Below are positions 12,306 through 23,369 of a stretch of DNA of 64,000 bases, one piece after another. A model generated the notes under the pieces. The model did no database searches. It saw nothing but the letters and a program-made list of their open reading frames with translations, and was not told where the DNA came from. Made by a program: the position numbers and the translations under genes. The stretch comes from Macrotis lagotis (lineage: Eukaryota; Chordata; Mammalia; Peramelemorphia; Peramelidae). How positions within the stretch are numbered: the first letter of the stretch is position 1; every line of letters starts with the position of its first letter. Location of the stretch: contig NC_133666.1 in the NCBI RefSeq assembly GCF_037893015.1, positions 624,415,852-624,479,851 on the forward strand, in the 5' to 3' direction.

Positions 12306-12760
12306 GCTTTTTTTTAAAAGATTTTATTTATTTTGAGTTCTACAATTTTTCCTTCCCCCCAACAGAAGGCAGTCTGTTAGTATTTACAATGTTTCCATGG
12401 TATACATTGATCTAAGTTGAATGTAATGAGAGAGAAATCATATCTTGTTCCCTTATGTTTTAAGGGAGAGTTCATCCCATTCACATTCAAAGTTATAATT
12501 TCTAACTCTTTATTGCCCTCCATGCTATCTTCCCTCTGTTTGTATTTTCCCCTTTTTCCCCTTTATCCATATTCCCTAATATTTTGCTTCTGGATACTGC
12601 CACCTTCAGTGTGTTTGCCCTCCTATGTCAAGCCCCCTTCCCTTTCTTTCCCCTTTCCCTTTTCCCCTTCTTCCCTCCCTTCCTTCTTTTAGTTTCCCCT
12701 TTTTTCTCCCTCCCTGTCTCCTCCCTCCTTTTTTCCCCTTTAAATACTTGAAATGTAAGA
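12306..12760 (-). mobile_element. L1 LINE 3' end fragment
   Basis: Reverse-orientation L1 3' UTR: T-rich start, GATTTTATTTATTTTGAG, then GAAGGCAGTCTGTTAG and ATGAGAGAGAAATCATATC, the same order as at 27720-27860 and 50545-50690. It continues into a pyrimidine-rich stretch whose right limit is uncertain. Confidence 0.7.
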
Positions 12761-12892
12761 TAAGTTTCTAAACTTAACTGAGTGTTTGTGTAAGTTAACT
12801 TTAAGCCAAGTCTGATGGGAGGAAGATTCAGGTGATTCTCAGCTTCTCCCTTCTTCCCCTCTATTACAATAGGTCTTTTACTGCCTTTAGTT

Positions 12893-13054
12893 TTTTGGTT
12901 TTTTTTTTTTTAGGTTTTTGCAAGACAAATGGGGTTAAGTGGCTTGCCCATGGCCACACAGCTAGGTAATTATTAAGTGTCTGTGACCACATTTGAACCC
13001 AGGTACTCCTGACTCCAAGGCTGGTGTTTATCCACTACGCCACCTAGCCGCCCC
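12893..13054 (-). mobile_element. tRNA-derived SINE
   Basis: T-run, AGGTTTTTGCAAGACAAAT ... CCACCTAGCCGCCCC in reverse orientation, flanked by repeated CCTTTAGTTT. Confidence 0.9.
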
Positions 13055-13259
13055 CTCCCTTTAGTTTCTAATGAAGAGGTGGCTCTTCTTCTTGCTCCCT
13101 CAATCCTATTCCTTTTCATTCCCTTTCCTCCTCTCTGTCTCTCAAATCTTCAATTTCTCCCCATCTTTCTTCCCTGCTGCCTACAACTATACCCAAGTCT
13201 CCCCAGTCTCAAGGTGTGTGTGGGGGGAAGCTCTTATTAGACTTTAGCATCTTTTCTGA

Positions 13260-14190
13260 CTTATCTTATATCTCTCCTAACTTTTAGAGGCAAGCCTCTA
13301 AGAAACAACTGGGTACTCTCATTGCCTTTTCTCCTGATTCTATCACTCCTCAATTCTTTGCAATCTGGATTCTGGCTTTATCTCTTAGTTGAAACAGCTA
13401 TCTCTAAAGTTACCAACAGTCTCTGAATTGCTTAATATGAAGGCTGTTTCTCAATATTCATTCCCTCTTATCCTCTGCAGCACTTAACACTATTGACCAC
13501 CCTCACCTCCTGGGCACTCTCTCCTCTCTGGGTTTTTATGTCATTATCTTCTTCTCCATCTCCTTCTGCCTGAGATAGCCAGGTGACCCAGGAGTACTAG
13601 GTCTAGAGTCAAAAAGAACTGAATTCAATTTGAATTCAATAATGTACTTATTCTGTGACCCTGAGCAAGTCATTTGGCTCTTCAACTGTAAAATGAAGCT
13701 AATAATAGCACCAGCCTCACCTGATAGTAGTAAGGAACAAGTAAATTGACATTTTTAAATTGCTTTTAACACAGAATCTAGTACTTAGGTCCTTAATGCT
13801 TGTTTGTTTGTTTGTTTTTCCCCTACAAGTCTCCTTTCATTTGCATAGTCATCACCAGTATGTCCTCAGTAACTGAGGACATATGCCAAGGATCCATTCT
13901 GGGTCCTCTTCTCTCTCTAATTATTGTCATTTGATGATTTCACAGCTCCCATGGATTCAATTACCACCTCTATATAGATGATTCCCACATGAATATTTTC
14001 TTCTCTACTCTTGAGTTCCAGTCCCAAATCATCAACTGGATATTTTCAATTAAGTTTCCTATAAGCATCTCAAACTTAGCATGTTCAAAAAAGAACTCAT
14101 CTTTTCCCCCAAAACCTACCCATTTCCCAAATTCCCCTATTTTGGTCAAAAAAGGTCCCATCACTCTTCCAGTTAGCAAATTTTTTTTAA
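13260..14190 (+). mobile_element. L2-type LINE reverse-transcriptase fragment
   Basis: Plus-strand decayed coding sequence in L2 order: a region like 'ALNTIDHPHLLGTLSSLGF' near 13480-13545, then after a MIR insertion a decayed 'GVPQGSVLGPLL'-like box near 13880, a hallmark of L2/CR1-clade reverse transcriptases, and a stretch resembling the ISTWM...KTELIFPPKP region to 14130. Heavily broken. Confidence 0.55.
13575..13800 (+). mobile_element. MIR-like SINE inside the L2 fragment
   Basis: Shows TGACCCTGAGCAAGTCATTTGG, CTGTAAAATGAAGCTAATAATAG and the 3' box ending near GCTTTTAACACAG, the order of MIR. It interrupts the L2 coding remnant. Confidence 0.65.
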
Positions 14191-14898
14191 AAAATGGATG
14201 GAGAAGTCCAAAAACAGTCCAAAATTAGTGCAACTATATGGACATCAGGTAATCTAATTTAATAAACTAGAATAGTAGAAAAGTAACAACAGAACATTTC
14301 CATTGTAAACCTGGGGCACATTTTCCTACAAATACAGTCCCCTAAGGAATTTGTATAGAAAAATACACAAGCAGGAAACAAATGTGACATGTAGTGAGAG
14401 GCAGCTGAATTTTTTTAAAAATCATATTTCAATGAGTAAAGAAGGATTGTTTGGTGAGGTGAAGAGGACAGGAACATCTAGCACAGCACTGATCATGCCA
14501 TTTTGGAGTTTATGATAAAGAGGAGAATACCAGGCACAGTCAGATATGTAACCTAGACCTTAGAATAAGAGATTCCGAGAAAGAATAGGCAGACCAAATA
14601 TGTGAGATATTACAAGAAATATAAAAGAGGGTTATCCACTTTTTTCACCAAATGTGAAATACGTAGTATAAACAAGTTGCTATGCTATACTCTATGGACA
14701 CAGAAGCAAAGTAAAATAAAACAAAAGTCTCCATTTATTTTGAAATATATTTACAAATATGTAAATATTCAATATTATATCTATGAAAAGATAGATGAAT
14801 AGATATGCAAAAACTCAACCTTAATGTTCCAGGCACCTTTCTAAAAACTATAAGTTGCAGACAAGGTGCTGATCAGCAGGGGTAGAAGTTGCAAAATA
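14191..14898. other. AT-rich DNA, nothing recognised
   Basis: No exon or repeat core seen. Short open frames consist of AT-rich codons only. Confidence 0.5.
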
Positions 14899-15047
14899 GG
14901 GGGCAGCTAGGTGGCATAGTGGATAAAGCACAGGCCCTGGAGTCAGGAGTACCTGGGTTCAAATCTGGTCTCAGACAATAATTACCTAGCTGTGTGGCCT
15001 TGGGCAAGCCACTTAACCCCGTTTGCCTTGCAAAAACCTAAAAAAAA
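14899..15047 (+). mobile_element. tRNA-derived SINE
   Basis: Complete SINE with exact target-site duplication AGTTGCAAAATA (14887-14898 and 15048-15059). Confidence 0.95.
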
Positions 15048-15059
15048 AGTTGCAAAATA

Positions 15060-16256
15060 TTGCTTTGGGCTATGATATGTAAATAAATTAAATACATACA
15101 TGATCATTTGAAGGTGAAAGGAACTAGCAGCCAGGATGGGGATTCCTCTCCTAAGGGATTCTTTAATGGTACCTTAAGCAGTAAATAAGTGCCCTATTAT
15201 TTACAAATATATTTTTCCTCTATGACAAAGAAATTTATTATGAAGTCTTGCAGATAATAGTAAGTATAAAAGATAGTGCTGAATCACTTTTTAAAAAATT
15301 CTTATGGACTATCCCACATAAAATAGTTACAGTTATTTTGCAATTAGATTTGTATCATTTTACATTTAGAATTTTTATAATTATAGATTTAAAAATTTAT
15401 GTTTAACAATTATAATTATATTTTATTTGGAGCTTTGGAGGAAAGAATTATTATTGAAGTTATTATAAACAATAAGATTGAAAGCATATTATAAGTAGAT
15501 AAATTTCCCCTGAGGACTTTTATGGCTATTGTTTTTAAAACACATTGTTTCATTGTTGAAAGGGGTTTAAGGAAGAAAAAATGTTGGGAACTACTGAAGT
15601 AGGAGGATCAGGATTATAGGAGATGGCACAGAAACTGAGATTTGAGGAAAGCTCAGAATGTAAAGAGGTAGAGTTGAGAATGGAGTGAATTTCAGGAATG
15701 GACAATAAGCTATTCAAAGATTCAGAGGTGGAAGATAAATGTTAAGATCAGGAAGCAGTAAATAAGTCATACTGGCTAAAATATAGAATATACAAAAGCA
15801 AGTTAACACAAAAAAGACTAAAAAGGTATTTAATGTCTAAGAGGACTAAAGACTAGAATGAGTTAGGACAGATGAAAAATTTCAAAGAAAAACAAAAAAT
15901 ACCTTTGGAGCTATGTTGGGGTTGAGATGACAAGCAAGGAAAGGTCTAGCACTGCTGCCCAAGGGTAAGAGGAAGATGATAATGGGTGGAGGGGGGAAGA
16001 TGAAATGTAATAGGAAAAACATAGTGATCAGTTTCAAATCTTTTGAAGAGGGAAAGAGCTGAATATACAACAGTTTATATGATAACAAACTGGAGAGGGG
16101 GTTCAGTGAGTTGCAAATTCAGTATGCAGTAACAGGATGATGTTAAAAAACCTCATAGGATCTTAATCTGCTTATAACCTATGGGTTAGGATCTGCCTCG
16201 AACTAATTTGGAGCAGCTTTGTTCTTTGTGGATCCTCAACAAAAACTCAATCATTG
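15060..16256. other. AT-rich DNA, nothing recognised
   Basis: No gene or repeat family identified in this stretch of the unit A-only segment. Confidence 0.5.
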
Positions 16257-16420
16257 GGGTGGCTAGGTGGTGCAGTGGATAGAGCACTGACCTTGGAGTC
16301 AGGAGTACCTGAGTTCAAATCCGGCCTCAGACACTTAATAATTACCTAGCTGTGTGGCCTTGGGCAAGCCACTTAACCCCATTGCCTTGAAAAATCTAAA
16401 AACAAAACAAAAAAAAAACC
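16257..16420 (+). mobile_element. tRNA-derived SINE
   Basis: Complete SINE with exact target-site duplication AACTCAATCATT (16245-16256 and 16423-16434). Confidence 0.95.
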
Positions 16421-16468
16421 CAAACTCAATCATTGCTCAACCCTCATTGGTGGTAACCCTAAGATATA

Positions 16469-16780
16469 GGGCAGCTGGGTACAATGAATAGAGGACTAGC
16501 CTTGGAGTTAGAAGGATGAAAGTTTGAATCTAGTCTCAGATCCCTGTCACTTACTAGCTTTGTGACCTTGGGCAAGTCACTTAACTTTGCCTCACAACCA
16601 GAGCCATCTCCAGTCATCCTGATTCATATCTGACCACTGAATCCTGATGACTCTGGAGGAGGAAGTGAAGCTGGTGATTTAGCACAGCCCACCCCCCACT
16701 CAAAACTAATTCATGTGCTTGTCATAGCATCATCTCTCTGATGTCATGGTCTTCTTCAAGAATGAAGAACAAACATCAAT
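16469..16780 (+). mobile_element. Long tRNA-headed SINE with GATGTCATGGTC tail
   Basis: tRNA-like head (GGGCAGCTGGGTAC), GGGCAAGTCACTTAAC, then a second domain GACTCTGGAGGAGGAAGTGAAG and the tail GATGTCATGGTCTTCTTC. The same family occurs at 19373, 26410, 49100 and 54440. Confidence 0.85.
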
Positions 16781-16998
16781 CGTCTTGTTAGAGTTTCATG
16801 TCTCTAATCTTACTATTTTATAACAATAAGGATGAGAAATATATATGAAGATATCTGTTAAGATAAGAATAAAAAAATAAAGTAATAGAAATAACCTTCT
16901 CTCCTTTGAGATAGAGCTCTCCTTTCTGTTGGGTTTTAACAACCTGAAAACTTCAAGTCTAAATAATAGCTCACCTGAGGCCAGCAGTGCCCCAGGTT

Positions 16999-17166
16999 AT
17001 TTTATTTTATTTTATTTTTTAGGTATTTTTGCAAGGCAAATGGGGTTAAGTGCCTTGCCCAAGGCCACACAGCTAGGTAATTATTAAGTGTTTGAGGCCG
17101 GATTTGAACCCAGGTACTCTTGACTCCAGGGCCAGTGCTCTATCTACTGTGCCACCTAGCCGCCCC
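16999..17166 (-). mobile_element. tRNA-derived SINE
   Basis: Reverse-orientation SINE, from T-rich tail through TTTTGCAAGGCAAATGG to CCACCTAGCCGCCCC, with TTTTATTTTA-type flanks on both sides. Confidence 0.9.
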
Positions 17167-17679
17167 TTTTTTATTTTATTTTAATTTTTTTTTGGCCCAG
17201 GCTTTAAAGGCCAGTATTTATGATATACTTACAATTAACCCTTTCACACTGTGAAGGGGGTTGTAGAGGCAGAATGCCATTGCAATCTGGAAAATCCATG
17301 CAAATTTTTTTGCCCTTCATCCTAGAGAATGTCTGAATTATTATGATATTAAAAGATAAAATAGTTTGGTATTATAAAATACTATACATGCATTTTATGC
17401 ATTTCTGAATTTCTAAACTTTTTCTGTCTTCTGCTGGCCTTTGTATGTCTTGTGGCTTCCCCAAATTTCCAGTTAATTTCTTATGCTGACCTGCGATATA
17501 TCAAAACCACAATAAGAAAAGTCCTGATATGGAAGGAATAACTGCTTGTTTCTTCTTCTGACTCCCTGTTCACTCTCCTCTTGCTGCTGCTGCTATTCCT
17601 GCTTTCTAGGTCTACAGCTCCCACAGTTCTTGGTTCAGTTCTCTATACAGTCTCTCTCTTAACAGTCCAGTCCAGTCCA

Positions 17680-17827
17680 GGGACAACTAGGTGATGCAGT
17701 GGAGAGAGCACCTGCTGTGGAGACAGGAGGACCTGACTTCAAATATGACTTCAGACACTTAATAATTGCCTAGCTATGTGGCCTTGGGCAAGTCACTCAA
17801 CTCCATTGCCTTAAATAAAAAAAAAAC
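17680..17827 (+). mobile_element. tRNA-derived SINE
   Basis: GGACAACTAGGTGATGCAG head, GGCCTTGGGCAAGTCAC core and A-rich tail. CAGTCCAG/CAGTACAG flanks are consistent with a target-site duplication. Confidence 0.85.
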
Positions 17828-18059
17828 AGTACAGTCCCTCTAAAAGACTGACTCCCACTAGACCAATTATTCATAAAGGGACATAGAGCATACTTGGATT
17901 TGCCCTTCTTTATGGGTTATACAGAGACCATACAGTACATGTTCTCTCCCTGCTTCCAGGATGGTCATGTAGACATCCAGTGCTTAAAGGACTTGGTATT
18001 TTAATATGATATGATGGGTACTAAGTAGTCCCTTGATAGCAGTAAAGGAACAGGGGACT

Positions 18060-19170
18060 GATCTCTTAAAAGAAGACATGATTTCTCTTTAGGTTTTTGT
18101 GACACTGCTCTGCTCTCTCCTAGTTCTGCTACATATCTGACCACTCCTAACCAGGCTAAATTTCTGGGGCAATTCCACTAAAGGTGAGTGTCCCACAAGG
18201 TACTCTCTTTGGTCTTCTTCTCTTCTCCCTCTATAGTACTTCTCTTGGATGATCTCATCAGCTGTCATGGATTTAATTATCATCTCTATTCTGATGATTC
18301 TCAAGCCTACTTATCTGGGCCTAGCCTTCCTCACATCTCCAGTGGTCAATTAAATATCTCAGACCAGATGTCCAACAGATAATTTGAACTCGGCATATCC
18401 AAAACTGAATTCATTATCTTCCCCTCACCAAAAAAAACCCCTTTCTCCCACTTTCAAGTGCACCACCATTATCACAGAACCCTTACCTAACAAGTTGTAT
18501 CATCTTCAGCTCCTCACTCTGTCACACTCCCTCTCCATATCTATTCTGTTGCCAAGACTTGGCAAGTCTTGACATTTTTTAAATTTATAAAAGCTCTCAA
18601 ATTTGTTCCCTTTCCCCTTTTGTCCTCTGACCCTGCTACCATGCTGGTGACAGCCCTCATCACCTTGTGCCCTCTACTACTGAAGTTACCTGCTAGTTGG
18701 TCTCTCTGCCTCAAATCCCTCCCCATACCAATTCATTCTATAACACAGTTGTCAAAGAAATCATCCTAAAATGCATTTCTGATCATGTCCCTTTTTCACT
18801 CCTCCCCCCAATAATCTCCAGTGGTTTCTTATCATCTCTAGGATCAAATATAAAATCCTCTTTTCCATGTTTAAAGCTCTTAAAAACCCGCACTGCCTAC
18901 CTATCTAGTCTTCTTATCCCTTAAATTCCCATTCCCCTCCCTCATTACTCTTTGATCTAATGACTCTAGTTTTCTTGCCATCCCTCTCAGAATACACTTG
19001 ATCTCACTCATCTGGAAAATGTTGCTACTTTATCTCCATGCCTGGAAGGCCCTCCCTCTTCATCTCTGCCTCTAGGCTTCTTTCAAGTCATTTACATGAA
19101 GCCTTCCTCAACCCCTTTTAATTCATGTCTTCCTTCTATTAATTATTCCTATTGATCCTGTTAATTATTC
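18060..19170 (+). mobile_element. L2-type LINE reverse-transcriptase and C-terminal fragment
   Basis: The plus strand encodes a decayed SVPQGTLFGLL box at about 18188, then a catalytic-box relative LYSDDSQAYLS (18274-18306), and a C-terminal RIKYKILFSMFKALK (18842-18886), matching the order of L2 ORF2. Interrupted by stops and shifts, so not functional. Confidence 0.7.
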
Positions 19171-19180
19171 CTATATATTA

Positions 19181-19249
19181 GGTCAGCTAGGTGTTGCAGC
19201 TGGTAGAGTGCCATGCCCTGAAGTCAAGAAGACCTGAGTTCAAATCCCC
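19181..19249 (+). mobile_element. SINE head fragment
   Basis: Only the tRNA-like head survives (GGTCAGCTAGGTGTTGCAG ... GAGTTCAAATCC). Confidence 0.7.
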
Positions 19250-19372
19250 TAGTTCTTTGCTTCTATAAAGTATTTTTCTAAATATTTTGGTCTATATGAG
19301 ACCTTTCTTTTTTTTTATCATTGACCTTTTTATGACTTGACATACTGTCTTCCAAAATAATTGTACTAATTC

Positions 19373-19680
19373 TGGGCAGCAAGGTAGTAGTACTCACAAG
19401 CCCTGAAGTAAGGAGGGACCAAGTTTAAATCTGGCATCAGACACTTGACTCTCACTAGCTGTGTGACCTTGGGCAAGTCACTTAACTCTGATTTGCCTAT
19501 TTGATCTAAATTTGACTATCTCAAGTAGTCCTGAATCCTATTTTACCACTGGACCCAGATAACTCTAGAAGAGAAAGTGAAGCTGGTCACTTAGCACAGC
19601 ACACCTCGCTCAAATCCAATTTACTTACTTGTCATGGAATCACCTGAGGTCATGGTCTTCTTTGAGGACAAAACCATAAC
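19373..19680 (+). mobile_element. Long tRNA-headed SINE with GAGGTCATGGTC tail
   Basis: Same two-domain layout as 16469-16780: tRNA head, GTGACCTTGGGCAAGTCAC, CAGATAACTCTAGAAGAG, and GAGGTCATGGTCTTCTTTG. Confidence 0.85.
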
Positions 19681-20039
19681 CATTAACATTATTTATCCTG
19701 TATATACCTTGTTTCTACAGATCTGTTTGTTTTGTTGACTAGATTAGATGGTGATTAGATAGATTAGATTGTGGTCTTTTAGGACAGGGTTTTTTGCCTT
19801 TATGTGTCTAGGACAAAAAAAAAGCTTAATAAATGATTACTGTCTGATGAACTGACAGACTTGTGATTGGTGCTCTCTGATCTGGTTCTATAGGTGGCAG
19901 CTGATGATTTCAGTGAGGAATATACAAGGATGGGCTTTCTCTATTGGAATCCTAGTGACCCTGCTGCTACTTTCCACTTGAAGCATAGTAGGCTTGTACT
20001 GGAGATCCCTAATTATCTTGCAAGAATACATCATTGAGG

Positions 20040-20183
20040 GGGCAGCTAGGTGGCTCAGTGGATAGAACACCGGCCCTGAAATCAGGAGTACCTGAGTTCA
20101 AATCCAACCTCAGACATTTAATAATTACCTAGCTGTATGGCCTTGGGCAAGCCACTTAACCCCATTGCCTTGCAAAAAAAAAT
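20040..20183 (+). mobile_element. tRNA-derived SINE, unit A only
   Basis: Complete SINE with target-site duplication CATCATTGAGG (20029-20039 and 20185-20195). Unit B is empty at the matching place (about 46822). Confidence 0.95.
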
Positions 20184-20195
20184 GCATCATTGAGG

Positions 20196-21229
20196 ACTAG
20201 AGGCAACCTTGAGTTTCAATGATGCTGAGAGGCCTTGGAGGCAGTGGTGTCCCCTTGGAGGCAGTGGCTGGTGAGTGGGGAAACTTCTATATCAGAGGTT
20301 CAGTCATTGCAAAGTAGATTGAATCAAGCTTGGCTGTTTCGTTAGAAAGTGCGCAATCTAGTAGAAATGACAAATGAACAGCTACTTAATGTCCTAATGA
20401 GATAAATATTAGCCTCCTGACTGATTGTAAATTTTGTTATAAATTATTGCTTTATTTTAATTATTCTATCAATATATGGTATGATTCTTTTATGCTGAAC
20501 ATTTTTCTATGTAGGAATAAACTACTTGACCCATACCCTATTCATGTATATTTATTAGGTACTTTCCCCCTCCCTTTTAGGAAGAAATCCTAGGATTGTA
20601 ATTCCAGGGTCAGTCCTATGAATAGAAGAATAGGGATCCCCCTCAGACTTTCCAAAGATTGAACTCAGTCCACAGACCACAATGGTTGGAATACAGGACC
20701 CAGTCAGAAAGAATTTCCATCTAAGATATATGTTAGATGGAATTGAGTCCAAGTAAATTCCTCAAGATCTGAGAAGAAAATAAAAGGCCTTTATTAGGCC
20801 CCTGGAGCTTCGGGTGGAAAAGTCTTTCTTGCCTCCAGCCCCCCCAGTAAGCTGCCTCAGGTCTCATGGAGAGAAAGCACATACATGTCTTAGAGTTGTG
20901 TTCAAGAGAGTGTTGGAGTCACTTCCAACACTCTCTTGAGAGCTGGTGCTTAATGTAAGTATTTACACATTGGAATTCTATAAATACTGTAATTCAGAGC
21001 TTGATTTATTGCTTTATCATTTCATACCTTATGCAAGTGATTGAGAAAATATTGATCAAACCAATTAAATTTTAAAATGTGCCATAGATACATTCTTGGA
21101 TTTTTAGAGGGAAGAGGGAGAGGGAGGGAGGGAAGCCAACTGTTTGTTAGACTCTAGTTATATTTCTCTTGCTCACACTCAGTCAACTGAAGATTGTAGT
21201 TCCCCAATATAGAAGAAGAGAGCTCCCAA
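20196..21229. other. Intergenic DNA upstream of lectin gene A, no gene seen
   Basis: Collinear with about 46825-47930 of unit B. A local inverted repeat TTGGAGTCACTTCCAACACTC lies near 20910-20935. No exon was recognised. Confidence 0.5.
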
Positions 21230-21345
21230 TGGGGTTGGTGGTTGCCCTGGAGTCAGGAGGAGTTCAAATTTGACCTTAGACACTTACAAGTTATATGACC
21301 CCTGGGAAAATCACTTAACCCTGATTGCCTCAAAAAAAAAAAAAA
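21230..21345 (+). mobile_element. Old tRNA-derived SINE, shared with unit B
   Basis: Degenerate SINE ending GATTGCCTC(A)n; counterpart at 47930-48047. Confidence 0.7.
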
Positions 21346-21379
21346 ATGGGATTGTGATACTCTAGTCATCTGGTATCTT

Positions 21380-21760
21380 ATGTTCCAGATGTACCATATT
21401 TTAGGAAGGACGGAGTGTGTCTAGAGGAAGGCCACCAAGATGATAAGGAAACTTACCCTATGAGAATTGATAGGACCTCCAAGAATTGTAAAAGAGGAAT
21501 AAGAGAAAGGAGCAAGAGTGGACTTGTTCTGCTTAGCCTCAGAGGAGAGGGCCAATTAGAATCAATGCCAGGGATAAAGGAAGTTGGGAGAGGCAGATTT
21601 TGGTTTAAGAGATGGAAAAACTTGCTAACAACTAGAAAAGGTCTCAAGGTATAATGGAAGACAGTGAGTTATTACTAGTCTTTGAGTTAAATGTAAGTAG
21701 GATGGGGGACAGAAGAAGTAGGGAGGTATTCTAGAGAAAGATTATATTTCACTATAGGGA
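21380..21760 (+). mobile_element. CR1/L3 LINE 3' fragment, shared with unit B
   Basis: Contains GACTTGTTCTGCTTAGCCTC, GAGGCAGATTTTGGTTTAAG and an AACTTGCTAACAACTAG segment, in CR1/L3 order. Counterpart at 48110-48500. Confidence 0.65.
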
Positions 21761-21779
21761 CTGAACTGAATGTCCTCCA

Positions 21780-22024
21780 TTAAATCCTCAAATTCTCAGA
21801 TTCCAGGAAACACTGGCTTCCCTCCTCACTTCTCTCCAAGCTTGGGAGCCTGTCCCCAGAATCTGTCCCTTCAGGGCTTCTCTTGGTTAAGAAATCAGGA
21901 GGTTGTGACTTGAGATATGGATGAGGAACTAAGATGAACAGATAGAGAGATTGGTTCTGTGGGTTTGGACAACTGCCAGAACAAAGTGAGTTCCTATTTA
22001 AGGGGCAGAAAGAACAGGACCCTA
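21780..22024 (+). promoter_or_regulatory. Predicted promoter of lectin gene A
   Basis: About 245 bp that stay very similar to 48530-48755 in unit B, more so than the sequence further upstream. A TATA-like TATTTAA is at 21995-22001, about 25-30 bp before the predicted transcript start near 22025. Inferred from position and paralog conservation only. Confidence 0.55.
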
Positions 22025-22073
22025 CCTGGACACTGATGAAGCATTGAGGACCAGTCAAAAAGAGGGAAGAAAG
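22025..22073 (+). other. Predicted non-coding exon 1 of lectin gene A
   Basis: Begins about 25 bp after the TATA-like box and ends at a consensus donor AAG|GTCAGT (donor at 22074). No ATG opens a useful frame. Unit B keeps the same exon and donor at 48756-48806. The start is an estimate. Confidence 0.5.
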
Positions 22074-22124
22074 GTCAGTTCTCTCCTTTCTCAGGGTGGT
22101 ATGGACTTTAACATCTTGTTAATA

Positions 22125-22560
22125 GAGGTGGGAGGGGAAGGTAGGTGACGCAATGTTTAGTGCAATGAGCCTAGAGTCAGGAAAACCCCTTTTCCTAAGC
22201 TCAAATGTGATCTCAGACTCTTACTGTGTGATCCTGTTTGAACTCTCCCTCAGTTCTCTAATTTGTAAAATGAGCCAGAAAAGGAACTAGCAAAGCACTC
22301 CAATATGTCTGCCAAAAACACCCCAAATGGGGTCATGAAGAACCAGACGTGTTGTTACTGGTGGTGGTGGTGGTCCTTCATTCTTGAAAAGGACCATGGT
22401 ATCAGGAAGATGTCATGTCTTATAAGTGAATTGGACTTAAGTGAGGGAGGGCTGTGCCAAGCCACCATCCTCATTCCTCCTGAACCATCTTGGTCCAGTG
22501 GCAAGATACAGATAAGGACAACTGGAGCTGCACCCCACCATTTTAAACAGACATAACTTT
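22125..22560. mobile_element. Two adjacent long SINE fragments in intron 1 of lectin gene A
   Basis: The left part (about 22125-22350, plus) ends in CCCCAAATGGGGTCATGAAG, a marsupial SINE tail. The right part (about 22360-22560, minus) is the CATTCTTGAAAAGGACCATGG domain of the other long SINE type. Both are shared with 48880-49275. Confidence 0.75.
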
Positions 22561-23369
22561 AAAAATGCCTAAACAACAACTATAGCAATAAATTATAGGT
22601 GTAGGGGATTAATCCTGGAAGAATTTGGAAGGAAAGTAAGGTTAGGGAGAACTCAGGAGAGTTAGGTCTAGTCATAGGAGCCAATGCTGATGGGAGGGTG
22701 CAAATTTGTACAATGTGTCACATATCATTGTGTATCACACAATGTCATATGTCTTGGGCTACATTATACTATGTTGCATATGGCATGGTATTTCATTGCA
22801 GAATACAACTTTTATATAGTGACATAATTTTTTATAATTAGTTGATCATATCTGAAACAATTCTATCTTAATATAGTTCAGGTCTGGGAATATGGGCAGG
22901 GGCTTCCTGGTTGTCATCAGACAGACATTGTTCCCCTGACATAGAGATACTATCTCCTAGGGGAGTCTTCACTCTCAGTCACTAAAATTACCACCAATTC
23001 TTGGGGGGCTGAGGGATGTGGACAAAGATGAGGCAATTCACAGTGACCCCCTTCTCAAATTCTCAGAGCTCCCATCAACTCTTCCACTTCCTTCCCTGCC
23101 TTCATCAGAGTTCTTTCAAGGGAAAAGGGCATGCTGATTTTTTCAGTCTCCCCAAAGATCTCTAGATAGGATTTCCAGAGACACTACCCCTCCCTTCCCT
23201 AAATAATTTTAGAGGAGGATCACACCTTCCCTTCAGCTGTTGGTCAAAGCTCTTGGAAAGAGAGACACTCATACTGGTACTCTACCCAAAACTTTCTTGA
23301 CATTCTTAGTTTTAGAGGAGACAGAGCTTTGGAGGGACAACATTGACCTTCACTTTCTCCTTGCTTCAG

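Larger units (their letters stand above)
12051..19722. other. Segment present in unit A, absent from unit B
   Basis: Left of 12050 and right of 19723 the sequence matches unit B, where the two sides are joined at about 46562 (GCAGAGCCCC then CTGTTTGCATTG). The segment holds old L2 and MIR pieces as well as SINEs, which argues that unit B lost it rather than that unit A gained it. No gene was recognised inside. Confidence 0.8.
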
